From Trichoderma breve (Eukaryota > Ascomycota > Sordariomycetes > Hypocreales > Hypocreaceae), in assembly GCF_028502605.1 (NCBI RefSeq), contig NC_079236.1, forward strand, positions 930,001 through 994,000: a stretch of DNA of 64,000 nucleotides. The letters run 5' to 3'. This document shows positions 11,415-22,477 of this stretch, piece after piece. Within the stretch, counting starts at the first letter, position 1, and every line of letters begins with the position of its first letter. The notes under the pieces are model-generated. The model had not been told where the DNA came from. It did not search any database and saw nothing but the letters and a program-made list of their open reading frames with translations. The translations under genes were made by a program, and so were the position numbers.

Positions 11415-12854
11415 ATGGGGGGCCGAGCCGTATCGCCCGGGGGGGCTTTGCTGAGGACATCACGCATGTTCTCAATTCCCAAGCCCCTTCCCGAACCGCC
11501 GTCAACGAACCTCCATATTGGGGATCACAAGTCTGCGACAATGACGAGACCGTATCCGCAGCATCAGTCCATCACCTCGCCCCTGGCTTCACGAGAGAAG
11601 GGTGACTGGGGACTCAAGCGCCCGTTCCCTTTGAAATCCACCATGGCAACATCTACGCCCTTTATCCGAATCAAACAGGTCGACACCGTTGAAAACGTCA
11701 CCAACTTTGCTTCTGCGGCCGACCACTCTCTATCATTGGAGAAGTTTCAGGAGCTGCGAGTGGCCATGTCCGTGCCCTTCAATACCGACAAGAAGTCCGA
11801 CTCTTCACCACGGACAGAGCTGTGGCACAAGTCAGTGTTTGAGGAGGATATGGACTTTACAGACTTCCAGCGTGGACGGGGAGATGATCGACGATGGAAG
11901 TTCCAGGGTCCTTGGCTTGCTAGAATGACTGAGGGAGAGTTCATCGAGTACCTGAACAAAAAGGTCCGTCCTAAGCGGGCGCATTTCCGAACGCTTCTAA
12001 AGGAGAAGCTGGCGGACGATATCACTACGAGCCAGAACAAGGCTGCATTGGAGTCCGGCAAAGCCGCTCCCGCTAAGATTGAGGCACGAGATATCTCAGA
12101 GGAGCAATTCACAGACTACCTGCGCTCATTGCGCAACGACAGAGTGACGCTGTATGCTCTTGTCTCCAAGTTCCTCGACTTGGCTCCCCTGGGACAACCA
12201 GTTGGAATCATTCAGACCTTCTGGTCCGATCGGGACAGCCTTGCTCCCGATAGCCCGTATGGCAAATCTGGCCCGCCCCCAAGCCACCCGTCCGCTGGTA
12301 TCAGCTACCTGCGAACCGGTTCATTCATGGAGAACCACCCCGTCTACGGCCCCCAGGGCAAGCGAACGCCCGCATTGGCGCGAGTGGTCTATCCCAAGGC
12401 TGGCCCCATGTCTCCCAAGCTTGGTGTCGGAGGTTTCGTCGCTGATGCTCCCTCTGGTGACAACGAGTTCAACCCGAGAACATACGGCTCACGCAGAATA
12501 TCACCCATCAAGTCCATGCTCAACGGCATTATGCATCTTGATACTACCACATTTGGTGGTGCCAAGGCCTACGTTGAGGCAACGACAGCCAATGTTGATC
12601 CCAGCGGCAAGGTCGTCTTGCAGCTCCGAGAAACGGGCCCAGAGGCCCAGGTGGTTGCGAGGGAGAGCAAAGGCCTTACTGAGATCTATCATGACGGCCC
12701 GACCAAGAGCTATGTTCCCACCACTCCCAGCAGCAGCGCCAGCGCTCCTAGCGGACAGGAGGGCCAGAGATCTACACGGGTATCTAACGAAGCCCGCCTG
12801 AACCGTGTTGCTGATGAGATTCTGGAGGAGTCATTACGCCCTGACAAGTCATGA
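11415..12854 (+). CDS. MRP51: Mitochondrial small-subunit ribosomal protein MRP51
   Basis: Intronless, 479 aa, recognised as the fungal MRP51 (bS1m-like) family of the mitochondrial 37S subunit, which supports translation of mitochondrial mRNAs. The N-terminus MGGRAVSPGGALLRTSRMFSIP is the family signature and would also serve as the import signal. Later family-like stretches are SAGISYLRTGSFMENHP near residue 290 and a C-terminal half with short repeats of small residues. The C-terminal ~50 residues are Ser/Ala-rich. It is divergent from the queuine transferase gene with 336 bp between the two starts, so the promoters may overlap. Length is typical for Pezizomycotina and longer than yeast (~344 aa). 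Confidence 0.88.
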   Translation: MGGRAVSPGGALLRTSRMFSIPKPLPEPPSTNLHIGDHKSATMTRPYPQHQSITSPLASREKGDWGLKRPFPLKSTMATSTPFIRIKQVDTVENVTNFASAADHSLSLEKFQELRVAMSVPFNTDKKSDSSPRTELWHKSVFEEDMDFTDFQRGRGDDRRWKFQGPWLARMTEGEFIEYLNKKVRPKRAHFRTLLKEKLADDITTSQNKAALESGKAAPAKIEARDISEEQFTDYLRSLRNDRVTLYALVSKFLDLAPLGQPVGIIQTFWSDRDSLAPDSPYGKSGPPPSHPSAGISYLRTGSFMENHPVYGPQGKRTPALARVVYPKAGPMSPKLGVGGFVADAPSGDNEFNPRTYGSRRISPIKSMLNGIMHLDTTTFGGAKAYVEATTANVDPSGKVVLQLRETGPEAQVVARESKGLTEIYHDGPTKSYVPTTPSSSASAPSGQEGQRSTRVSNEARLNRVADEILEESLRPDKS

Positions 12855-13166
12855 GAAGAGAGGGTTGGGTAGGGTGAACAGTTTTGGCAATTACAAGCCC
12901 GACAGACAAAGGACGGGCTGCGTTGAAAATTGCCAAGTGCTGTATTTTATGAAATATTGTCAAATTCTACCTATGTATCATTCATGTAAAGTAGTACCAA
13001 TAAGAGATGAGCTGTATATGTTTTGATGAGCTTTGAACCCTTCCAGACTTGTATCTCCAAAAGACCTAAATGAGTATAGCTCAATTGGGAAATAACGCTA
13101 GCCGTGACTAGTTAGCACATATGGTTCAGATCGCTGAGAGACTGAGAGTCCTGTCACATGACCCCA

Positions 13167-13190
13167 CACGTGCTGATTTCTGAGCCCTAA
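13167..13190. promoter_or_regulatory. CACGTG plus CCCTAA module upstream of RPS17
   Basis: CACGTG at 13167-13172 and CCCTAA at 13185-13190 lie 117-140 bp before the RPS17 ATG. These match Cbf1-type and Tbf1-type sites, a pair reported to drive ribosomal protein genes in Candida albicans. Binding here is inference from sequence. Confidence 0.5.
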
Positions 13191-13306
13191 TCAATTCGGC
13201 TCCCACACCCCCACCAGTGCTAGACCAAACCACCAAGTTTTCCTGTAGATGGGAATTTCGCAAAGCTTCACTCACTAATCCACCACACCACCTCAATACC
13301 GCCAAA

Positions 13307-13924
13307 ATGGGTCGCGTTCGTACCAAGACTGTCAAGAAGTCCGCCAAGGTCATCATTGAGCGGTACTACCCCCGCCTGACCCTCGACTTCGAGACCAACA
13401 AGCGCATCTGCGATGAGATTGCCATCATTGCTTCCAAGCGCCTGCGCAACAAGGTCAGCACCATCCACTAAGCCGGAAGAAACCACCGACTTGGAAATCG
13501 CGAGGGAAAGAGCGAAAAATAAGAGAGACAAGAAGACATTGTGGCTAACAGCGGAATTTGGGAATTATAGATTGCCGGTTACACCACCCACTTGATGAAG
13601 CGTATTCAGCGTGGACCCGTCCGTGGTATCTCCTTCAAGCTTCAGGAGGAGGAGCGTGAGCGCAAGGACCAGTTCGTCCCCGAGGTTTCCGCTCTCGACT
13701 TCTCCGAGGCTGGCCAGCTGGATGTCGACAACGAGACCAAGGACCTGCTCAAGCACCTTGGCGTACGTTTTCCCCCCTTACCCGCGAAATCTACAAATAC
13801 GTTCACAAGCTGACCGCATATACTATAGTTCGAGTCCATCCCCGTCAACGTCATCCCCGTCTCCCAGGCTCAGGCTCCCGAGCGTGGCCAGCGACGATTC
13901 GGCGACCGCCCTCGCCGCGACTAA
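13307..13924 (+). CDS. RPS17: 40S ribosomal protein eS17
   Basis: Cytosolic small-subunit ribosomal protein near the mRNA exit/beak region. Exons 13307-13453, 13571-13762 and 13829-13924 give 144 aa; yeast eS17 is 136. The N-terminus [20 protein letters not shown] and the block [20 protein letters not shown] are highly conserved across eukaryotes and fix both the frame and intron 1. The C-terminus is the variable, Arg-rich part. Codon choice is strongly biased to C-ending codons, as expected for a highly expressed gene. ATG context is CCAAAATGG. It is followed tail to tail by RTR1, with 434 bases of AT-rich 3' sequence between them. Confidence 0.97.
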
Positions 13925-14358
13925 AAAGGTTTTTTTGTGGGAAAATATTGGGTCTCTGGTTTTGCAACATTTTGCAGGTTGGCGTCTCAGGATGGTAGTG
14001 AGTGCATAGATCTCGAAAAAAGAAAGATCTTCTACCCCACAAGGTGTCGCCGATTCTCTGATTAATTTCGAGATGACGCTTGATTGCCAAAAACCGTCCC
14101 TCTCTTCACACTTGTCTGTGAATGTGACTGAATATGCAAGGTTGCATTGAGCTGGATATGCTATTCCGCTCGTGTTAAATCTCACTTGACCGGTGACTTT
14201 GACATAGGCGAAGATATGCGACCAAATCAATTTAACCAATGGGTATCATTATATGCCCGAACCCACGTATTTTTTGTTTTCCAATACATGCATGACCATG
14301 ACCAAATGACAGCCCAACGCCATATTTTATGCCTTTTCGTTGCCTCCCCTGGAAGCCC

Positions 14359-15174
14359 TTATACTCCAGATTCCCCTGTCTGCTTCTCGGGCAGTTTTGC
14401 TTTGAAACCATCAATAAGTAAATGATCTTCTGAGTTATCAGCTCCGGCTGGAGGAGCCATCTCGGAGGGCGCCTTGACGTCCTTTTCCTTCAACGTAACC
14501 TTGACCTTGTCTAAAGAAGAGCCGATTCTATTGTCGCCTCTTTCCATTGCTAGGGCAGCCGAGTCTCGAGCAGCTTGCCGTTGGTCTTCCAGCTTGAGTT
14601 CGCCGAGCTTGCGGGCCGTTCGATCTGCCTCCGTCTCTGCCGACTTGTCTTCATCCAAAAGATCAATCTGGATGTCGGGAATTCCAGCTCTTTCCCAGGC
14701 AGCCGTCTCGTTAAGCTGAACCTTGACAAAGAGGGCTCTGCGCGCACACTGCTGGGAGCACCACTTCTCCAGCTCCTTGCGCTTGACGATTTCGCCACTG
14801 TTTGTGAGCTTCCATTCCCCACCCGAGCCGGTTTGACGTCTTGGTTTTGGACACAACGTGTAGCCGCACAGTTCATTTACGTTGCGCTCCTCAATGAGGT
14901 CATCGTAGTCGGAAGGTTGGAAGAGCCGGACGTTGGCCTTAAAGTCTGAGACATCGGATGGTGCTGGATTTGAAGCGTTGTATGAGGTCTCCCTAACGAG
15001 AGGGTATTCTGATAAAAGGATTAAGCTGTCGAGGATCTGGCTTTCAAGCTGCTTTCTGTGCTCCAGGAGCGTGGCATGGTGGATGGCGATCTCCCGTGCA
15101 CTCTGCTTGGGCTCGTTGGGAGGCGAAACGGAATCCTTTAGGATGCTCTTGAGCTGACTCGATTTGCTGGCCAT
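14359..15174 (-). CDS. RTR1: Rtr1/RPAP2-type RNA polymerase II CTD phosphatase
   Basis: Intronless, 271 aa. Rtr1 family proteins remove phosphate from Ser5 of the Pol II C-terminal repeat during the shift from initiation to elongation and help import the polymerase. The zinc-finger signature is clear: NELCGYTLCPKP near residue 100-111 and KWCSQQCARRALFVKVQL near 135-152. A helical N-terminus resembles the family. The C-terminal ~90 residues are charged, Ala/Glu/Lys-rich and probably disordered. No canonical phosphatase motif is present, as is usual in this family, so activity is assigned by homology. Start is the ATG at 15174 just before MASKSSQLKSIL. Confidence 0.9.
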   Translation of the reverse strand: MASKSSQLKSILKDSVSPPNEPKQSAREIAIHHATLLEHRKQLESQILDSLILLSEYPLVRETSYNASNPAPSDVSDFKANVRLFQPSDYDDLIEERNVNELCGYTLCPKPRRQTGSGGEWKLTNSGEIVKRKELEKWCSQQCARRALFVKVQLNETAAWERAGIPDIQIDLLDEDKSAETEADRTARKLGELKLEDQRQAARDSAALAMERGDNRIGSSLDKVKVTLKEKDVKAPSEMAPPAGADNSEDHLLIDGFKAKLPEKQTGESGV

Positions 15175-16692
15175 GGGGTATTAAAGCTTCCCTCTTGTGA
15201 TGCCTTGTGCGCCCTGGTTTGCGGAGAGACTTGTCTACGGTCGGGCTGTTGAAGATGTTTGTTGTTCGTTGGTGCGTCTAGAAGCTTGCATGTGCGGTTG
15301 TGCAAAAAAGCAAAGCACCGCTGGCGATTACCAACCAGTAAGGTAGCCTAAGCAAAGCTGCTACCCCACTAAAAGCCGCTGTGCCTTGCTTCTATGGAGC
15401 GTGCCCCAAGAGGCATGTCATGTACTTGTACCTACATATTACAGGAGAGCTGGAGGGGTTTGTGCTTGTGGCGCCGGGGCGGGCGAAACATGCAACCGGT
15501 GGCGCAACTTGGAAGAACTGACAGGGCATCAGAACTTGTTGTTGTATGAGTACGAGTATATAATTGAAGATGCGCAAGGGTGCCCGGGTTTGAAGCAGGA
15601 GCAGCACCTTGGCAGGACGGGGATTGAGGATTGAGGGCCTCAGGCATTGAGCATGTGCCACTGGCCGCGTGGGTTCAAGGTTGGGTTGCGCCCCGATTGT
15701 TGCGGCACGAGGGCTGTGTCGATGGTTGCTGGAGCCGGAGGTCCGAAGAGTTGGGTTTGGTTTGGTTTGGAATTGTGTCGGTTGTTTTGTCAGACTCAAT
15801 GCTGCTAGCGGTCTTGGCTATCTAGTACTCGTAGGCATCCAGGTTTGGGGATTTCACATTGGAAACGATGGAAAGCTTCAAAGTCCCTTGCATTGATGGC
15901 GCAGGTAATTATAGAAATCTGATCTCGCATGCCTGGCCCTAGCATGTTTCGTGTTTTGCAAGGCCAGGCCAGGCACCACGACCGGGTACATATACGGGGT
16001 CGAGTCTTCAAGTACGGTAGCATTTGATTTGATTGATCGAATCCATCCATCCATGGAATTAATGGAAACTAAACTCAACTGCCTGTAACCCTCAACCTGC
16101 AGTCGCTGTAACGGTGACGAATGCGGCACATCCTCGGTACATGTACCTGAGGCGACAACCAACAACCCCCGATTGACCCTTTTCACTCACGCTCCAGGTC
16201 GCCCATTGTCTGGCCCCTCCGCCACTCGTCCTCCTCCAGGTATTGCTACTTGCGACTACCCGGACTCTAGTGCTTCTCGTCATTGCCTAGGCCTCGTCGC
16301 AGCCTGTCATGGTTGCGCTGACGTCGACACTTCCAGCAGATCCACCGCGTTTCACAGCCTCTGAGCCTTTTCATCCTCTACTTCAAACTCTCGTGCAGAC
16401 CAGACCTCAAACGCCCATCTTTGTTTTCTGCCTCCATCCGTCTGCGTCTGCGTCTGGGCTGAAACTGCCGCTTGTTGGCTAGACCAGCAATTCCCTTACC
16501 TGTACTGTATGTACTCGTATCTACGCGAACCCCCTCACTCACCCAGCTTTCTCCCCACGTTTTAGCCACTCACCGGCTGACCAAGGGACGGCTGCTCTCT
16601 AGTGCCCCACAGGCGACGACAACCTCCTCCTACAAAGACGCCTGGGTTGGTCGTGCTGAGCCCCGAGTCCAGCATTGCCGCCAGACACCGCA
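15175..16692. other. 1.5-kb divergent intergenic region
   Basis: Lies between RTR1 (-) and the BBC1-like gene (+). No open frame looks like protein. It contains three TACTCGTA/TACGAGTA octamers (15551-15558, 15826-15833, 16512-16519), an ATCCATCCATCC run near 16042 and a CT-rich last 500 bases, consistent with the promoter and leader of the downstream gene. Confidence 0.6.
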
Positions 16693-19600
16693 ATGGCTGC
16701 CCTGTTCCGCGTCAAGGCGCTGTACGAATACTCGTCGCCGCACGAGGACGACCTCAACTTCCCCGCCGGCCAGATCATTGCTGTCACGGACGAGGACGAT
16801 GACGACTGGTACGGCGGCGAGTACGTCGACGAGGCCGGCGCCAAGAAGGCGGGCATCTTCCCTCGCAACTTTGTCGAGAAGTTTGAGCCCGTGGCGCCCC
16901 CGCGACCCGTGAGGAAGCAGCACAAGCAAGAACCCGAACCCGCCGCTGCTGCCCCTGCGCCCCCTCCGGAGGCTTCTTACGAGGACACAGCTGCGCGATC
17001 GACACCCCCGCCGGGAGATGTGGCCTCAGAGCCCTCGCCAAAGAGACTCGCCGAGCCCGTCAAGCAAACCAGGGCGCCAGAACCTCCTGCTGCAGCTCCT
17101 GCTCCTCCCGTTCCAGCTCCCGCTCCAGTGCCTGTTGCTGTCCCGGCTCCGGCTCCCCCGCCCGCGGCAGCTCCTGCGCCAGTTCCGGTGCCTCTGCCAT
17201 CTTCGCCCAAGCGTGCCGACTCCCCCGCCTCAGCTGCTCCGGCCGCCAGTGCTCCGAAGCCAAAGGCCGCGCCTCCGCCGGTATCCGAGAAGCCCAGCTC
17301 TTTCAAAGACCGCATTGCAGCGTTTAACAAGTCGGCCGCACCTCCGATTGCGCCCTTTAAACCCAGCGGCCTTAGCGGTGCTGGCGGCGCATCGGGCTTT
17401 ATTAAGAAGCCATTTGTGGCACCGCCCCCTAGCCGAAATGCCTTTGTTCCTCCTCCTCGCGAGGCCCCCGCGGCCAAGATTTATCGAAGAGATGAAGATC
17501 CCGAAATCAAGGCTTCCGTGGCCGAGACTCAGGGACAAGCCGAGAGAGCTGGACTGGTTACCTCTGAAACTCAGAAAGAGGGCGACGAAGAAGACCAGCC
17601 CAAGCCTACTAGCTTAAAGGAGCGCATTGCTCTCCTCCAGAAGCAACAGATGGAGCAGGCACAGCGCCATGCTGACGCACTGTCCAAGAAAGAGAAGCCC
17701 AAGAAGCCGCCGCCACCTAAGAAGCGCGTTGATTCTCAAGCTTCCGCCGTTGAGCCTGCTGAGGGAGCCGAAGTTCCCGAACGAAAAGACAGCGACGAGC
17801 CCGCCCCAAGAGCCTCCATGGATTCTGCTCCCCCCGAGCCGGCTCCTCTACCCCCGCGGCCCCAACCCGAACTTACGGAATCTCCCGCAGAAGCTGCCAA
17901 TGGAGATGAAGCGGCTGAAGCGGATGCCGACGACCATACTTCACGACGACTGTCCAAAGTGCCAACCTCCTCATCCGCTGCTCCCGCTGCTGATGTAGAA
18001 CAGCCGGAGACTCAGGAGACGGTGGAGGAAGAAGGAGAGGCAGAGGAAGAGGAAGAGGAGGAAGACGTTGATCCTGAAGTCAAGCGCAGAGAAGAACTCC
18101 GAGCGCGAATGGCCAAGATGAGCGGTGGTATGGGCTTCCATGGCATGTTTGGCGCCCCGGTTCCTCCGATGGGAGGTGGTCTGCCGATGAAAAAGGCACC
18201 CAAGCCACCGGCAAAATCTGCCACCACGCGGGAAGAGGATGTGACCCCTCCGCCGCATGCTCCTCCTGTTCCCACTATGATGGCACTCCCGGGCATGGGC
18301 CTTCCAGGCCTTCCAGTTAAGCCAGCCGAAGAGCCAGCACAAGCTGATGAACCAGAGGCTGAACCAGAACAGAAATCTGAAGAAGAGGAAGATGCCACTC
18401 CTCCTGCTGCCGCCCCCGTGCCCCCCATGCGAGCCGAAGGCGAGTCTACTGGCATTGAACATCTAAAGCCCTTTCATTCTGTCTCTACTAACACTCCCAT
18501 AGCTCCAGAGCATAGGGCACCACCACCTGTTCCTCAGGAAGACCTGTCTGCTCCTCCTGTTCCATTGGCGGGTATGTAAAGATACGGTTATCTTTAAATA
18601 GTCAGATGAGAACTAACACCTCAAAGCTCGACCGCCACCTCCCCCGGCTCCTGTTGGAGGTAATGCGAACCTTTGCAACTAACTGTCTGTTCACGCGCTG
18701 ACTGGCTCAATGAATAGCTCGATCCCCTCCACCGCCGCCCTCAGCTCCCCCCGCTGTCAAGTCAGCTACAGAGGGATCTGAATCTGATGATGAACTGTCT
18801 AATGGGGCTCGTGAGAACGCTGAGGCCGCTGCCTCAGTACTGAGATCACCACCTCCACCTCCTGCCCACCACCCCTCAGAACCTCCTCAGTCGCCCCCGC
18901 GCCCTGGAGCATTCTCGCCAACTTCGCCGACTAGCAAACGTGCTAGCAGGCCTCCGCCGCCCGTTCCAGGGGCTGCTTCCATACTCGCTGCGGTAACATC
19001 TCGCCCACCGCCGCCCCCTCCGCCCGCCGCCCCGAGCCGGCGATCTACTGTGGACTTTGGCGTCGCCTCGCCGACCAGGCCTGCGCAGGCAGGAGAGGAA
19101 ATTGGAGAGGCCACAGAGTACGAGGGCGACTACGATACGGATATTGCATCGTCTGTGCCTCACAAGGATGCTTTGGCGGCGCATGATCAAGAGTCTAGCA
19201 TGGAAGAGACCAGCCTCCAGTCACCATTCAACGATGCTCCTCCAGAGTTGCCTCCGCCTCCCCCGTTTGCTTCGACGCCGAGAGCAGCCCCTCCTCCCGT
19301 GCCACAGTCTCCGCCACTGAACAGAAGGTCTACGGATCTATCTCGGTCTGTTCCAATCTTGCCGCCTCCAGCTCCTCCCCCTAAGCTGCTTTCTCCCACG
19401 GGAGATGAGAACCATGATGGTCTGTTCATCTCAAATGCTAGAGGAGATGACGCCCAGGACTCTCCAATTCTACAGGATGAGCCTACTCCCCTTTCATTCG
19501 AAGACTCTAGAGCCGTGTCGCCACCTGATCGAAGAGCCCCTCCCGCAATAGGCTCTCGTGGACGCTCATCGATGGATATGCCCAGGCCCAGTCTCAGCGC

Positions 19601-20420
19601 TCCCAGGAGATCAATTGATCACCACCGCCCGTCTATGGACTCTGGCTTCATCGCGGGAGATATTGATCTGGCTGTGCAGAGCGGCTGGTGGAAGCAGTCG
19701 AACCAAGTCCCTCCCGTCCTCCAAGGTCGGAAGGATATCCACTTTGAGTGCGATGAATCCACTTCGACAAATCAAGGCGAGAAGGTTATGATCACCAGAG
19801 AAACCTTTATCCTGTTTCAAGATTACTCACAGACCATTCTTACGGCTCGCTACGACCCTAATGACCCGACAACTGTAGAGCTGGAGCAGCGACACGAGGC
19901 GCCCCCTAAGGCGATGCGACAGGACCAGATGGAGGAAGCCTACGACACCTTTGGACGACGTATTTCCGCATCCGCCATCGCTAAGAAAGATCAGGTTGTC
20001 GGCGATGGCACCGCGCAGAGCTTTGTTTTGGAAATGATTCGACCTCTAGAGGATGCCCTGTTGCCTATTAGCACTAGATCGTACGGTGCCCTCGTCTATG
20101 CCAACATGGCCAATGCTTCCACCCAGCAGCACGATGTCATTCGACCTGGCGACATCATTACCATTCGTAACGCCAAGTTCCAGGGAAAGCATGGACCCAT
20201 GCATGCCAAATACTCCAGCGAAGTTGGCAAGCCGGACCATGTCGGCGTTGTGGCCGAGTGGGATGGCACCAAGAAGAAGGTCCGGGCCTGGGAGCAAGGC
20301 AGGGATGGCAAGAAGGTGAAGCAGGAGAGCTACAAGCTGGACGACCTGCGGAGTGGAGAGGTTAAGATCTGGCGTGTGGTTTCTCGTAGCTGGGTCGGCT
20401 GGCAGAAGAAGCTGTCTTAG
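16693..20420 (+). CDS. BBC1: BBC1/MTI1-like SH3 and proline-rich actin-patch protein
   Basis: Probable regulator of Arp2/3-driven actin assembly at endocytic patches; yeast Bbc1 binds type I myosin tails and Las17. Exons 16693-18571, 18627-18659 and 18718-20420 give 1204 aa. Residues ~3-60 form an SH3 domain (ALYEY, DDWYGGEY, GIFPRNFV). Residues ~70-830 are extremely Pro/Ala-rich with many PPPPP tracts and short acidic stretches (EEEAEEEEEEEDVDPEV). The last ~250 residues, from GWWKQSNQVPP to WVGWQKKLS, are a conserved globular C-terminal domain like that of Bbc1. Exon 2 is only 33 nt and encodes one proline-rich segment; both flanking introns are phase 1, so skipping it keeps the frame. First ATG in context CGCAATGGC was used. 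Confidence 0.88.
18627..18659 (+). other. 33-nt symmetric microexon of the BBC1-like gene
   Basis: Bounded by CTCAAAG/ upstream and /GTAATG downstream. It supplies most of ARPPPPAPVG, and the next exon starts with a near-copy (ARSPPPPPSAPP), suggesting that the microexon arose by local duplication including the splice site. Confidence 0.7.
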
Positions 20421-22477
20421 TGGTACTAGAGCAAATTACTTTTTTTTCTTTAGCATGCCTGGCCGGGGAGGGCTTTTTTGAAGAAGCGGAGTGAACAAAT
20501 TAAAAAAAGAAAAAAAATTATTGGGAGGGGAAAGGGGGGCATCCGTGATGCAAAATTAATCTCATATCAACGCCCGGTCCTGACATCCAATTCTTTTTGC
20601 GTGCCAGATTCCGTGTGTTGTTTTATGAAGAGCGCAATGCTTGTTTGGCGGTTTGTTATTTTTTTTTATATCGTATGCCATACAGGTGTTGTTGCCTGCT
20701 TTTTGTACGTTTATGCATCTGTTCATATAATCTTCCACTTAGATGTTTGATTTGCATTATTCTTTGCTAGAAGAGTGATTTTTGCTTGTGACGTTTGAAG
20801 CGGATACAATGTCTGTACGTGACGCTTGACCAGTCGGCTTTTTGGATGGTGATCGATGTATCTCGAGTCTTTGCTGAGGGTTGTTGGAATAGAGCCTCAA
20901 TCTTCCTACTTTGGTGAGATAGATAGATGGCTCTGGTGCTTGGTGATTGTGAGGTGCTATGACTTCGTACTGGGGGCAGAAGAAGTGAGAAAAAAGAGAA
21001 GCATCTTAATACTGCGGCAGTTTGTCCTATCTGGGCCTCCAGAGACCAAAACTTTGATAATTGTTTTTGAGGCGTTGCTACATGTAGTCTTCACTTTGGC
21101 GTCGCTCAAGGCGTCGTTGCGCAGGCGCATAAATTTGTGCCTCTTGCCAAATGCGTAGGCTTCACAGCAATTTTAAACCAGCCTGGGGACCTGAAAAGGC
21201 CAAATCCACTCTTCGATAATACATCTAATAGTTGTGAGGCGCAGGGAGACTGGCTATTCTTCACAGCAATTTTAACCTCTCCCGAGAGTTCGGGAGCTTG
21301 ACCGACTTGCACTCTAATTGGATGTCTTATAAAAATGACATCTCGCTCTTTACAGCAACTTTAGCCTCTCCTGAGACTTGGCAGCTTGGTTAATTTTTGT
21401 ACTTTAATTGAGTGTCTTAAGGTATCGCGTTGCAAGGGGATGAGAGAGGTACAAAAGGAGTTTTTCTCTGACCATTTCTACTAGGTACTACTTGATATAT
21501 AACCTAGCAGATACAGGGAGGATTGAAATCTCAAAGAACCAATCTGTTGTATGTACCTACATGCCTTTGAACGGATTCTCTGGGCGTGTGGTTAAATTGC
21601 CAGCCTTTCGTTATCGTTATGACGCCGGATCTCTTTTTTATTGTCCGGGAGCTTAGGGGAAATCAACGTCTCGGCTTTTAGGAACTGAAAAACCCGAGTT
21701 CTGGTGAGCGCAAAGAGGCCGGGATGGAAATTTACGGTGTGGCGTCTAATATGTCTTGGATTCCGTGTCTCACTCGAGTTTGGTTGATCAATGGGAGTGA
21801 TTCAGTTATGCGGTGTGACCTGTTATTATGCATTCTGCTGCTATGGATTTGCGCCTTTGAGAGACATGGCCAATACTTTGACTTGATCCTATGATTGTTT
21901 CATCTACAATAACATCTGGGCTGTGAAGCATTTAGGCTACACCCAGATGCGTAGTATATACGAACAATACAACAGTAGATGGATTACTACTAGTATGGAA
22001 ACGTCCACTTACTCGTCTCTGCCGAATCGGGGACTAGTAAAGGTCGCACGGCAGATCAGATTGGCTCGGCTCGGCTCGGCTTACGAGAAATGCAGGGCAG
22101 CCGCTGCTACATATCCTCCCTTGCTAGCGGGTCAATGACTTACAAGGCAGCTTTACTCAGTCGTCATATCGAGCAGACGCGATTGACTAAGCTGGCAGAT
22201 GCCTGACGAGGCGAGGGCGGCTGGATCATGCAGGTCGTTGATATCGGAGCAAATGTTGAGGATGGCCCTGTGACCAGGGGAGAGGAACGTCCTCGAATCT
22301 CGAGTCTCTTGGACCTTCTCCCCTGCTCCTCTTTCTTCTTCTCTTCCTCAAGCTATCTTCTCTGTCTACATTACGTCTGGTACGGTATACTGAACTGCTT
22401 GGCTCATTCCTTTTCATCATCTTTGCTCAATCCCCTTTCCTCTCTCTTTTAGCGCATTATCTTTTACATCCTCCAAA
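20421..22477. other. 2-kb intergenic region between BBC1 and the dehydrogenase
   Basis: No credible coding sequence. The first ~300 bases are the AT-rich 3' region of the BBC1-like gene. A cluster of three repeat cores lies at 21161-21368 (listed separately). The last ~250 bases are pyrimidine-rich and lead into the dehydrogenase start. Confidence 0.6.
21161..21368 (-). repeat. Three minus-strand copies of the GAGGTTAAAATTGCTGTGAA repeat
   Basis: Cores at 21161-21180, 21260-21279 and 21349-21368, spaced 99 and 89 bp. Read on the minus strand they are the same motif as the large array at 40.35-47.08 kb. The first two are linked by an open frame (33 codons) reading GEVKIAVK and FKIAVK. A 7-bp inverted repeat CTCCCGA/TCGGGAG (21279-21296) abuts the middle core. 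Confidence 0.8.

Noticed and set aside
13069..13136. tRNA-like segment (TATAGCTCAATTGGG ... GGTTCAGATC)
   Set aside because: A-box-like part is good, but the T-loop lacks the invariant TTCRA pattern and neither anticodon nor acceptor stems pair.
16977..17477. Gly/Ala-rich antisense frame within BBC1
   Set aside because: Mirror of proline codons on the other strand; no independent evidence.
20600..21160. Possible extra gene downstream of BBC1
   Set aside because: Only short hydrophobic frames in AT-rich 3' sequence.
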